Origin: Phenylobacterium montanum
GTDB taxonomy: Bacteria; Pseudomonadota; Alphaproteobacteria; Caulobacterales; Caulobacteraceae
DNA length: 64,000 bases
Reading direction: 5' to 3'
Assembly (NCBI RefSeq): GCF_018135625.1
Contig: NZ_CP073078.1
Span: forward strand, 5,426,501 to 5,490,500
Shown here: piece after piece, positions 51,380 through 59,767 of the stretch
How positions within the stretch are numbered: position 1 is the stretch's first letter
Layout of the letters: each line of letters starts with the position of its first letter
Program-made: the position numbers and the translations under genes
The notes under the pieces: model-generated
What the model was told of the DNA's origin: nothing
Seen by the model: the letters and a program-made list of their open reading frames with translations, nothing else
The model's database searches: none

Positions 51380-52849
51380 ATGGCCGCCGCTGACAACCGA
51401 TCGCTGGTGCTGGGCCTGACCCTGATCACCACCCTGGGCGGGCTGCTGTTCGGCTACGACACCGCGGTGATCTCGGGCGCGGTCAGTTCGATCGACGTCA
51501 ACTTCATCGACCCCTTGAACCTGCCGGAGACCCAGCGGTCGACCCTGTCCGGCTTCACCGTAGCCAGCGCCCTGTTCGGCTGCGTGATCGGCGGAGCGAG
51601 CGCGGGCTGGCTGGGCGACACGATCGGCCGCAAGCGCGGGCTGATGGTCGCCGCCCTCCTGTTCCTGATCTGCTCCCTGGGCTCTGCGGCGCCCGAGTTC
51701 GGCCTGGGCGCCATCGGCCACATGGGCTGGAAGGCGCTGATCCCGTTCAACGTCTATCGGGTGATCGGCGGGGTGGGGGTGGGCCTGGCCTCGCTGCTGG
51801 CCCCGCTCTACATCGCCGAGATTTCACCGCCCAAGGAGCGCGGCCGGCTGGTCTCGTTCCAGCAGTTGGCCATCGTCGGCGGCATGAACCTGGTCTATTT
51901 CGTCAACTACGCCATCGCCCTGCGAGGCAATGAGACCTACCTGCACACGGTCGGCTGGCGCTGGATGTTCGCCTCCGAGGCCATCCCCTCGGTGCTGTTC
52001 TTTGGGCTCCTGCTGCTGGTCCCCGAAACCCCGCGCTGGCTGGTGCTCAAGGGGCGCGATCCCGAGGCGCACAAGGTGCTCTCGCGCCTGACCGACGAGG
52101 CCGACGCCCGCCAGGTGCTGGGCGAGATCGAGGCCAGCCTGAAGTTCAAGTCCGAACCCCTGTTCGCCTTCGGCGGCCTGGTGATCCTGGTGGGGGTGAT
52201 GCTGTCGGTCTTCCAACAGCTCGTCGGCATCAACGCGGTGCTCTACTACGCCCCGATGATGTTCAAGAACATGGGGGCCTCGACCGACAGCGCCATGCTG
52301 CAGACGGTGGTCGTGGGCGCCGCCAACGTGCTGTTCACCATCGTCGCCATGGCCACGGTCGACAGTCTGGGGCGCAAGCCGCTGCTGATCGCCGGCGCGG
52401 TGCTCATGGCCGTCTCCATGCTGGCGCTGGGCGGGCTGTTCGCCTCGCACCAGATGGGCCTATGGTCCCTGGTCATGGTGATCCTCTACATCGCCGGCTT
52501 CGCCTTCTCCTGGGGGCCGATCGTGTGGGTGATGCTGGCCGAGATCTTCCCCAACGCCATCAAGGGCCAGGCCATGGCCATCGCTGTCGCGGTCCAGTGG
52601 CTGGCCAACCTGGTGGTCAGCTGGTCGTTCAAGGTGATCGACGGCAATTCGGCGCTGAACGCCGCCTTCAACCACGGTTTCGCCTATTTCTTCTACGGGG
52701 CGATGAGCATCCTGGCGGCCCTGTTTGTCTGGCGCTTCGTGCCCGAGACCAAGGGGCGCAGCCTGGAGGCGATGCAGGAGCTCTGGGGGCGGCGCCTGCC
52801 CGAGCCGCCGGCTGACCTGGCCGGCGCGCCGGCGGTCGAACTCTCCTGA
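51380..52849 (+). CDS. Sugar:proton symporter (probable D-xylose transporter)
   Basis: 489 aa MFS sugar-porter family with twelve membrane helices. It has 'GYDTAVISGAV' near the N-terminus, 'GDTIGRKRG' in loop 2-3, 'PETPRWLVLKGR' after helix 6, 'QQLVGINAVLYYAPMMF' in helix 7 (sugar binding), and C-terminal 'FVPETKGRSLE'. The ATG at 51380 follows a GGGGAGGGG site. The location beside xylXABCD, an aldose epimerase and a TonB receptor makes xylose or a xyloglucan-derived sugar the likely substrate. A LacI-type operator sits upstream. Confidence 0.9.
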   Translation: MAAADNRSLVLGLTLITTLGGLLFGYDTAVISGAVSSIDVNFIDPLNLPETQRSTLSGFTVASALFGCVIGGASAGWLGDTIGRKRGLMVAALLFLICSLGSAAPEFGLGAIGHMGWKALIPFNVYRVIGGVGVGLASLLAPLYIAEISPPKERGRLVSFQQLAIVGGMNLVYFVNYAIALRGNETYLHTVGWRWMFASEAIPSVLFFGLLLLVPETPRWLVLKGRDPEAHKVLSRLTDEADARQVLGEIEASLKFKSEPLFAFGGLVILVGVMLSVFQQLVGINAVLYYAPMMFKNMGASTDSAMLQTVVVGAANVLFTIVAMATVDSLGRKPLLIAGAVLMAVSMLALGGLFASHQMGLWSLVMVILYIAGFAFSWGPIVWVMLAEIFPNAIKGQAMAIAVAVQWLANLVVSWSFKVIDGNSALNAAFNHGFAYFFYGAMSILAALFVWRFVPETKGRSLEAMQELWGRRLPEPPADLAGAPAVELS

Positions 52850-53721
52850 GCCGCGCCCCGACCCCGATCGTCCTCGAACACGGGCCGCTGCGGCTCGAGA
52901 TCCTGCCGCATGTCGGCGGCGGGCTTTCGCGCCTGACCTTCGGCGGGCGCGAGGTGCTGAGGGCGGCCGGGGCCGATCCGGGACCGCTGGACCTGGCTTC
53001 GTTCCCGCTGGTTCCCTATGCCAATCGCATCGCCCACGGCGTCTTCAGCTTCGGAGGGCGCGACGTGCGGCTGCCGGGCAACCTCGCCGGCCACCAGCAC
53101 CCGCTGCACGGCCACGGCTGGCTATCGGCGTGGACGGTGGAAGTGGCGGCGGCCGATCGCGCCGTGCTGGCCTTCGACTATCCAGGCGGTGACTGGCCCT
53201 GGTCCTATCGCGCGGTCCAGACCATCGCCCTGACCGATGAGGGCCTGGAGCTGACCCTGGCCCTGACCAATCTGGCGGAGGAGCCGGCCCCGGCGGCGCT
53301 GGGCTTCCACCCCTATTTCCCCCATCGCAGCCGGGCGACGCTGACGACCGAGGTCTCGGGCGCCTGGGCGATCGACGAGGCCTGCCTGCCGGTCGGCGAG
53401 GCGCCGGGGCCGCCCATGGCCGATTGGCGTTCCGGCGCGCCCCTGGCCCAGGCGGGCCTGATCGACCACTGCCATGTCGGCTGGCGCGGCCCTGCGCGAA
53501 TCGACCTGGGTGAGGGGCTGGTCGTCACCCTGTCGGCCTCGCCGAACCTCGGCTGGCTGCACCTCTATTCTCCGCCGGGCCATGACTTCTTCTGCGTCGA
53601 GCCCGTAAGCTGCCGTCCGGACGCGCTGAATGCGGAAAACCCAGCGGCGCAAGGCATCGCCACCCTGCCTCCCGGCGAGGCTCTGGCTGCCTCGATGTCG
53701 ATCAATGTAGCGGTAACATGA
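52846..53721 (+). CDS. Aldose 1-epimerase family protein; start codon uncertain
   Basis: 291 aa if the reading frame starts at the CTG at 52846, which overlaps the transporter stop (CTGA). The protein has the mutarotase fold marks 'PYANRIAHG', 'QHPLHGHGW' (His), 'ALGFHPYF' (His-x-Y region) and 'CVEPVS' (catalytic Glu). No ATG, GTG or TTG exists between the in-frame stop near 52814 and a GTG at 52954. That GTG would delete the conserved N-terminal strand 'IVLEHGPLRLEILPHVGG'. Either a non-canonical start is used or the base sequence has an error. The protein probably interconverts sugar anomers after uptake. Confidence 0.78.
   Translation: MSRAPTPIVLEHGPLRLEILPHVGGGLSRLTFGGREVLRAAGADPGPLDLASFPLVPYANRIAHGVFSFGGRDVRLPGNLAGHQHPLHGHGWLSAWTVEVAAADRAVLAFDYPGGDWPWSYRAVQTIALTDEGLELTLALTNLAEEPAPAALGFHPYFPHRSRATLTTEVSGAWAIDEACLPVGEAPGPPMADWRSGAPLAQAGLIDHCHVGWRGPARIDLGEGLVVTLSASPNLGWLHLYSPPGHDFFCVEPVSCRPDALNAENPAAQGIATLPPGEALAASMSINVAVT
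53705..53718. promoter_or_regulatory. XylR-type operator-like site overlapping the epimerase 3' end
   Basis: ATGTAGCGGTAACA, a diverged copy of the operator, ends just before the epimerase stop codon and faces the TonB receptor promoter region. It is weaker than the copies at 44511 and 59722. Confidence 0.5.
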
Positions 53722-53768
53722 TTTGTGTTGCATTTCGGAAAAGTCCGGCCATGATGCGCCAATCGCGA

Positions 53769-53782
53769 TGTGAGCGGTAACA
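53769..53782. promoter_or_regulatory. XylR-type operator upstream of the TonB receptor
   Basis: TGTGAGCGGTAACA, 54 bp before the receptor start and 64 bp (about six helical turns) after the copy at 53705. The pair could support DNA looping over the receptor promoter. Confidence 0.55.
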
Positions 53783-53836
53783 TGAATAGTCGGACGGGCG
53801 CCAAGACGCCGAGCCGGCGAGGAGCGGGGGGGACGA

Positions 53837-56800
53837 ATGATCGCCAAGTCATTTTCGCGTCGGGCAGGTCTGCTGGTGGGGGCATCCGCGGTTGCGATGA
53901 CAGCGCTGGCGCTCGGCTTGCCAGCGGCGGCGCAGACTGCGGCTTCCAGCGCGCCGGCGGCCGACGCCAAGAAGATCGACACCGTCGGCGAGGTGGTGGT
54001 CACCGGCCAGCGCGCGGCGCTGCGCTCCGCGCAGACGATCAAGATGAAGTCGACCCAGATCGTCGACTCGATCACCGCCACCGACATCGGCGCCTTGCCG
54101 GACCGCAGCGTCACCGAGGCGATCCAGCGCATCCCCGGCGTCACCATCACCCGCACGTCCGACCCGCGCGACGCGGACCGTATCTCGGTGGAGGGTAGCG
54201 GGGTACAGATCCACGGCCTCAGCTACGTGCGCAGCGAGTTCAACGGCCGCGACAGCTTCTCCGCGGTCAAGGGCCGCTCGCTGAGCTTCGACGATGTGCC
54301 GTCCGAGTTGATGGCCGGCGTCGACGTCTACAAGAACCCCTCGGCCGAGCTGATCGAGGGCGGCATCGCCGGCACGGTGAACCTGCGCACGCGCCTGCCG
54401 TTCGACCAACCCGGCCATCTGATCGGCTACGCGGTCGACATGAGCTATGGCGACCTTGCCGATTCCTGGAAGCCGACTGGCTCGATCTTGCTCAGCGACC
54501 GTTGGGACACCCCGATCGGCCAGATCGGCCTGCTGTTCGATTTCGCCGACTCGAACTTCGAAAGCCGCACCGATACTTTCTCGGTCGATCCGTTCTATGT
54601 GCACAACGCCGCGAACGGCAACGAGATCGTCGCCGGCAAGACAGTCTACGTGCCCGGCGGCTTCGGCTACCGGAGCCTGATCTTCGATCGCGAGCGTCAG
54701 GGTCTCGATTTCGCTGCTCAATGGCGACCGAAGGACAACATCCTCGTCACGGCTCAGCATATCCGATCGGCCGCCTATTCGAGCGAAAACGAGCACGCGG
54801 TCGGCATCGATCCCAGCGGCAGCACCTCGCCGGCGGCCGGGACCAGCTTCACCTTCAATTCGGCCGGCATCTTCCAGTCGGGGACCTTCGCCGGGTCCGC
54901 CGGGGGCTCGACAGTTTCACCGGACGTGCTCGACGAGCGCTACAACACGACCCATTCGGTGACGTCGGATTCGTCGATCAACATCAAGTGGGATGTCACC
55001 GACAAGCTGTCACTGTCCGCGGATATCCAATACGTCCGGGCGACCACCAAGCAGATCGACTTTACGCTGTTCGACTCGTTGCACGGCAGCCTGGGCGCGC
55101 CGACCCTGGACCTGACAGGCAGCCTGCCGCGCGCCAGCATTCCGGCTTCGAACCTGCTTTCCGATCCCGCGAACTACTACTGGGACGCGGCGATGGACTT
55201 CCATGATCGCAACGAGGCCGAGGAGTGGGCGGAGCGGATCGACGGATCCTACAATTTCGATGGCGATTGGCTGAAGAGTTTCCGGTTCGGTGTGCGCCAC
55301 ACCGGCAAAACCGCCACCACGCGCGAGACGCCGTTCAACTGGGGTTACGTCACTCAGACCTGGTCGGGCGCCGGCCTCGCCTTGCTGAACGGTCAGGGGC
55401 CGACCGCGGCGGGCAACAGCCTGCCTTCGGCGCCCATGCCGCTGTCGAATTTCTTCCGTGGCCAGATCCCGCTTCCGGACGTGTTCTATGCCGGCACGAT
55501 CGACATCATGAAGAATTTTGCGCACGCCTCATCGCTGATTGAGGCTGCGGAAAACCGCTCGGCGTCCTGCTGCGGCCCGTGGTCGCCCTTCAACGGCAAC
55601 TACAACTCTTATACCTCCAGCGGCGGTCTATCGGGCGTCAACTACCAGCGGGAACAAACGACCGCGGCCTATGGTTTGGTGAATTTCGGCCATGACATCG
55701 ACTTTGGCGGCCGCACCTTCCCGCTGGACGGTAATGTGGGTCTGCGCGTGGTCAATACCGAGGCGCGCGGCCAGGGGCTTGGCGCATTCCAGTCTTGCCA
55801 ACCCGATCCGAATACGCCGACGACCTGTTCGACCTTCTATACGGCTGCCCAGCAGGCCTTCTTGAGTGGCGGAAAATCTGCTGTCAACGGCGGACGCGAC
55901 TACACCAACGTCTTGCCGAGCTTGAACCTGCGCTTTGTTATCGCGCCCAAGCTCTATCTGCGCTTCGCCGCGGCCAAATCCATCGTGCGCCCGGACTTCT
56001 CCCAGATGCTGCCGAGCGTAAACGTCAGTGGCAGCCCAGGCTGGCTCAATGGCACTACGACCTGCAACAAGACGTCCACGGTCGCAAACGCGGCGGCCAA
56101 CTGCCTCTATGACTTTACGTCCTATACCGGGAACCCGGACCTCAAGCCGATCCGCGCAAATACCTACGATATCTCTCTAGAGTGGTACTTCGCCAATACC
56201 GGCAGCCTGTCGGCAGTGGCGTTCCACAAGGATATTTATAATTACATCACTACCGCGACCAGCGACATTAACATCACCAACAATGGGGTCACCGAACCAG
56301 TACTGGCCACGCACCCCTACAACGCCGGTCATGGCACGGTCGATGGTTTCGAAGTCGCTTATCAGCAATATTTCGACTTCTTGCCGGGCCCGCTGAAAGG
56401 GCTTGGCCTCCAGGCCAACTACACCTACGTCGATAGCGAAGGGGCCAAGAACGCATCTGCCGACCCGTTCGATCCGGGGCAGGTGGCGGCGGCCAATCCC
56501 GGCGTGAAGCTGCCGCTCGAAGGGTTGTCGAAGAATTCGTACAACATCAACGGCCTGTACGACTACGGGCCGTTCTCGGCCCGGCTCGCCTACAATTGGC
56601 GTGAACGCTATCTGCTGACCACCGACGCGGCCAACATCAATATTCCGGCCTGGACCGATGACTACGGGCAGCTCGACGGGTCGGTGTTCTACACCTTCTC
56701 GCAGAAGCTGAAGGTCGGGGTGGAGTTCGCGAACCTCACCAACGCCACAACAAAGATCCTGGTCAGCTATCCCACGACCACCAACAACCCCGGCTTCACC

Positions 56801-56860
56801 GGACACAACTGGGTCCTGGCCGACCGGCGCTTCACCTTCGTCCTGCGCGGGCAGTTCTAA
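53837..56860 (+). CDS. TonB-dependent outer-membrane receptor, large carbohydrate type
   Basis: 1007 aa. Signal peptide about residues 1-33 (ends PAAAQTA), then a TonB box-like region and plug ('VDSITATDIGALPDRSVTEAIQRIPGVTITRTSD'), a long barrel with repeated 'YVDSEGA', 'NYTYV' style strands, and a terminal aromatic residue (RGQF). The plug wording is that of the TIGR01782-like receptors that serve oligosaccharide uptake. The position behind xylose genes and before GH35/GH31 enzymes suggests a xyloglucan-oligosaccharide ligand. Two operator-like sites precede it and a terminator follows it. Confidence 0.92.
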   Translation: MIAKSFSRRAGLLVGASAVAMTALALGLPAAAQTAASSAPAADAKKIDTVGEVVVTGQRAALRSAQTIKMKSTQIVDSITATDIGALPDRSVTEAIQRIPGVTITRTSDPRDADRISVEGSGVQIHGLSYVRSEFNGRDSFSAVKGRSLSFDDVPSELMAGVDVYKNPSAELIEGGIAGTVNLRTRLPFDQPGHLIGYAVDMSYGDLADSWKPTGSILLSDRWDTPIGQIGLLFDFADSNFESRTDTFSVDPFYVHNAANGNEIVAGKTVYVPGGFGYRSLIFDRERQGLDFAAQWRPKDNILVTAQHIRSAAYSSENEHAVGIDPSGSTSPAAGTSFTFNSAGIFQSGTFAGSAGGSTVSPDVLDERYNTTHSVTSDSSINIKWDVTDKLSLSADIQYVRATTKQIDFTLFDSLHGSLGAPTLDLTGSLPRASIPASNLLSDPANYYWDAAMDFHDRNEAEEWAERIDGSYNFDGDWLKSFRFGVRHTGKTATTRETPFNWGYVTQTWSGAGLALLNGQGPTAAGNSLPSAPMPLSNFFRGQIPLPDVFYAGTIDIMKNFAHASSLIEAAENRSASCCGPWSPFNGNYNSYTSSGGLSGVNYQREQTTAAYGLVNFGHDIDFGGRTFPLDGNVGLRVVNTEARGQGLGAFQSCQPDPNTPTTCSTFYTAAQQAFLSGGKSAVNGGRDYTNVLPSLNLRFVIAPKLYLRFAAAKSIVRPDFSQMLPSVNVSGSPGWLNGTTTCNKTSTVANAAANCLYDFTSYTGNPDLKPIRANTYDISLEWYFANTGSLSAVAFHKDIYNYITTATSDINITNNGVTEPVLATHPYNAGHGTVDGFEVAYQQYFDFLPGPLKGLGLQANYTYVDSEGAKNASADPFDPGQVAAANPGVKLPLEGLSKNSYNINGLYDYGPFSARLAYNWRERYLLTTDAANINIPAWTDDYGQLDGSVFYTFSQKLKVGVEFANLTNATTKILVSYPTTTNNPGFTGHNWVLADRRFTFVLRGQF

Positions 56861-56878
56861 GCCTTCCCCAACTGTGCG

Positions 56879-56914
56879 GCCCTCGTCCCCCTCCGGGCGA
56901 GGGCTTCCTTTTTT
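56879..56914 (+). terminator. Rho-independent terminator behind the TonB receptor gene
   Basis: GCCCTCG (56879-56885) pairs with CGAGGGC (56898-56904), a 12-nt loop lies between, and a T-rich run TTCCTTTTTT follows. It probably attenuates, rather than fully blocks, reading into the downstream halogenase-like gene. Confidence 0.75.
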
Positions 56915-56953
56915 GGGGCTGGACGGGTCTTCTCAAGCGGTTGAACTAGCATC

Positions 56954-58471
56954 ATGAAGAATCCCAAGGACCGCAGGATCGTCATCGTCGGGGGCGGCAC
57001 GGCCGGCTGGATGGCGGCGGCCTGCCTGGCCCACGCGCTCAAGGGGCGCTGCGGCAAGATCCAACTGATCGAGTCCGAGGAGATCGGCACGGTCGGGGTG
57101 GGCGAGGCGACCATCCCGCCGATCCAGTTCTTCAACACCCTGCTGGGAATCGACGAGCGCGAATTCATCAAGAAGACTCAGGCGACCTTCAAGCTGGGCA
57201 TCGAGTTCCGCGACTGGACCCGGCTTGGCCATCGCTACTTCCACCCCTTCGGCCCGCACGGCGTCGACATGGAGGCCGTGGCCTTCCACAACTACTGGCT
57301 CAAGCTGAACCAGATGGGCGAGGGCGGCCCGCTCGACGACTATTCCCTAACCTCGGTCGCAGCGGCGCAGGGCAAGTTCATCCGCCCCTCGCGCAGCCTG
57401 CCGCCGGGCACGCCGAGCCTGGCCTATGCCTTCCACTTCGACGCCTCGCTCTATGCCCGCTACCTGCGCGGCTATGCCGAGTCGCGTGGGGTGGAGCGGA
57501 TCGAAGGCAAGATCGTCGAAGTGCGCCAGAGGCCGCTGGACGGCTTCATCGAGGGCGTGACTCTGCAGGGCGAGCGCCGCGTCGACGGCGATTTCTTCAT
57601 CGACTGCTCGGGCTTCCGCAGCCTGATCCTGGGCCAGACCCTGGGGGTCGGCTTCGAGGACTGGTCGCACTGGCTGCCCTGCGACCGGGCCCTGGCGGTT
57701 CCCTGCGCCAGTGTGGCCGACATCACCCCCTACACCCGCTCCACCGCCCGAAGGGCCGGCTGGCAGTGGCGCATCCCGTTGCAGCACCGCATCGGCAACG
57801 GCCATGTCTATTGCAGCGAGTTCATCAGCGACGACGAGGCGGCCTCGATCCTGCTGGCCAATCTCGACGGCGAGGCCCTGGCCGATCCGCGTCCCCTACG
57901 CTTCAAGGCGGGCCGCCGCCAGGTGGCCTGGAAGAAGAACTGCGTGGCCATGGGCCTGGCCGGCGGCTTCCTCGAGCCCCTGGAGTCCACCAGCATCCAC
58001 CTGGTGCAGTCGGCCCTGTTCCGCCTCCTGGCCCTGATGCCGGTCGACGACGCCGACGAGGCGACCATCGAGGAGTTCAACCGCCTCTCGGCCATCGAGT
58101 ACGAGCAGGTGCGCGACTTCATCGTGCTGCACTACAAGGCGGTCGAGCGCGACGACTCGCCGCTGTGGAACCACTGCCGCAACATGCCCATCCCCGAGGC
58201 GCTGCAGCACAAGATCGATCTGTTCCGCAACCGAGCCCGCATCGCCCGCTTCGACGGCCAGCTGTTCATCGAGCCCAGCTGGGTGGCGGTGTTCCTGGGC
58301 CAGGGGATTCATCCCCAGCACTACGACCCCCTGGTCGACGCCATGGATATCGGCGAGGTGCGCATGCGCCTGGCCAAGATCCGCGAGACCATGCGCCAGA
58401 CCGTGGCGGCCATGCCCAGCCACGAGGCCTTCATCGGCGAACACTGCCGGGCCGAGCCGGTCGCGGCCTGA
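56954..58471 (+). CDS. Tryptophan-halogenase-like FAD enzyme
   Basis: 505 aa flavin-dependent halogenase fold. It has the FAD loop G-G-G-T-A-G-W, '[11 protein letters not shown]', catalytic Lys80 (TFKLGI), the halogenase motif G-W-Q-W-R-I-P (269-275) and Glu344 in 'EPLESTSI', so both key residues of PrnA-type enzymes are kept. The substrate is unknown; in Caulobacter-like and Xanthomonas-like genomes such genes typically lie beside TonB receptors, often in glycan loci. It is followed after 4 bp by a TPR-sulfotransferase gene. A free tryptophan role is unlikely here. Confidence 0.87.
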   Translation: MKNPKDRRIVIVGGGTAGWMAAACLAHALKGRCGKIQLIESEEIGTVGVGEATIPPIQFFNTLLGIDEREFIKKTQATFKLGIEFRDWTRLGHRYFHPFGPHGVDMEAVAFHNYWLKLNQMGEGGPLDDYSLTSVAAAQGKFIRPSRSLPPGTPSLAYAFHFDASLYARYLRGYAESRGVERIEGKIVEVRQRPLDGFIEGVTLQGERRVDGDFFIDCSGFRSLILGQTLGVGFEDWSHWLPCDRALAVPCASVADITPYTRSTARRAGWQWRIPLQHRIGNGHVYCSEFISDDEAASILLANLDGEALADPRPLRFKAGRRQVAWKKNCVAMGLAGGFLEPLESTSIHLVQSALFRLLALMPVDDADEATIEEFNRLSAIEYEQVRDFIVLHYKAVERDDSPLWNHCRNMPIPEALQHKIDLFRNRARIARFDGQLFIEPSWVAVFLGQGIHPQHYDPLVDAMDIGEVRMRLAKIRETMRQTVAAMPSHEAFIGEHCRAEPVAA

Positions 58472-58475
58472 CGCC

Positions 58476-59702
58476 GTGCCCGGCGCCGCCGAGGCTGTCG
58501 TACAACTGCGCGCCAGGATCGCGGCGCGGCCAGCGGAGGTGGGCCTTCACCACCAGCTCGGTCGCCTGCTGCAGGCCCTGGGGCGGCTGGACGAGGCCGC
58601 AAAGGCGTTCGAAGCGGCCCTGGCCCTGCAGCCGCGGGTCGGCGAACTGCACCGCAACCTGGCCGAGGTGGTCCGCTTCGCTGAAGGCGACCCGCGCCTT
58701 GCCGCCATGGCGCGGCTGGCGGCGGAGCCCTTGCGCGACTCTGACCGCATCAGCCTGGGTTTCGCCCTCGGCAAGGCCTACGGCGACCTCGGCCGGCATG
58801 AGGCGGCGTTCCGCAGTGTCCAGGACGCCTGCCGCCTGATGCGGGCCAATATCGACTATGACGAGGCCGGGACCCTGGCCATGTTCGAGCGCATGGCGGG
58901 CCTGTTCACCGCCGAGGCCCTGGCCGAACGGGCGGGGCAGGGGGAACCGTCCGACGCGCCGATCTTCATCCTAGGCATGCCGCGCTCGGGCTCGACCCTG
59001 GTGGAGCAGGTCCTGGCCGCTCACCCGGATGTCGCTGCGGGCGGCGAGCTGACCCTGTTCCGCGACATCGCCGCCGCCATGCTGGGCCAGCCGGAGCGCG
59101 CTCTTTCGCTGGACGTCGCCGGCCTTCGAGCTATCGGCGCGCGCTACCTCCAGGCGACGATGGGGCTCACGCAGGGACGGGCACGCTTCACCGACAAGAT
59201 GCCGGCCAATTTCCTGATGGTCGGGCTGATCCATCTGGTGCTGCCCAATGCGCGCATCATCCACACCGTGCGCGACCCGGTCGACACGTGCCTCTCCTGC
59301 TACGCCACACTGTTCGGCGATGGCCAGCTCTACAGCTATGACCTCGGCGAGCTCGGCCGCCACTACCGCGCCTATCGCCGGCTGATGGACCACTGGCGCG
59401 CGGTGCTGCCGCCCGGCGTCATGCTTGATATCGTTTATGAGGACGTTGTCGCCGATCTGGAAGGCCAGGCCCGGCGGCTGGTCGATCACTGCGGCCTTCC
59501 CTGGGACCCCGCCTGCCGCCAGTTCCAGTCGGCCGAACGCCCGGTCTGGACCGCCAGTGCGGCCCAGGTGCGCCAGCCGCTTTACGCCTCGTCGCGCAGC
59601 CGTTGGCGGCCCCCGGCGGAGGATCTGGCGCCGCTCATCGAAGGCCTTGGACCGGCGGCGGGCGAAGTCGACAAAAGCAGGTTGCAATCTGCGCCCGGAT
59701 AG
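58476..59702 (+). CDS. TPR-domain sulfotransferase
   Basis: 408 aa. Residues about 1-130 are TPR-like helical repeats ('LGRLLQALGRLDEAAKAFEAALALQP'). The C-terminal domain carries the PAPS 5'-phosphosulfate loop G-M-P-R-S-G-S-T-L-V-E (167-177) and 'DKMPANFLMVGLIHLVLPNARIIHTVRDPVDTCLSCY' for the 3'-phosphate site. It would transfer sulfate from PAPS to a hydroxyl or protein acceptor. The start is GTG at 58476, 4 bp after the halogenase gene, so the two form one operon. The acceptor is unknown. Confidence 0.85.
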   Translation: MPGAAEAVVQLRARIAARPAEVGLHHQLGRLLQALGRLDEAAKAFEAALALQPRVGELHRNLAEVVRFAEGDPRLAAMARLAAEPLRDSDRISLGFALGKAYGDLGRHEAAFRSVQDACRLMRANIDYDEAGTLAMFERMAGLFTAEALAERAGQGEPSDAPIFILGMPRSGSTLVEQVLAAHPDVAAGGELTLFRDIAAAMLGQPERALSLDVAGLRAIGARYLQATMGLTQGRARFTDKMPANFLMVGLIHLVLPNARIIHTVRDPVDTCLSCYATLFGDGQLYSYDLGELGRHYRAYRRLMDHWRAVLPPGVMLDIVYEDVVADLEGQARRLVDHCGLPWDPACRQFQSAERPVWTASAAQVRQPLYASSRSRWRPPAEDLAPLIEGLGPAAGEVDKSRLQSAPG

Positions 59703-59721
59703 TGAATATCAAACAGGTAAA

Positions 59722-59735
59722 TGGTAGCGGTAACA
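59722..59735. promoter_or_regulatory. XylR-type operator upstream of the GH35 gene
   Basis: TGGTAGCGGTAACA (reverse complement TGTTACCGCTACCA) is one or two changes from the perfect palindrome at 44511 and lies 32 bp before the GH35 start. It implies that the GH35-GH31 unit has its own regulated promoter. Confidence 0.65.
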
Positions 59736-59767
59736 ATCCGCACTCGGAAACCGGGAAAGAGCAGGGC

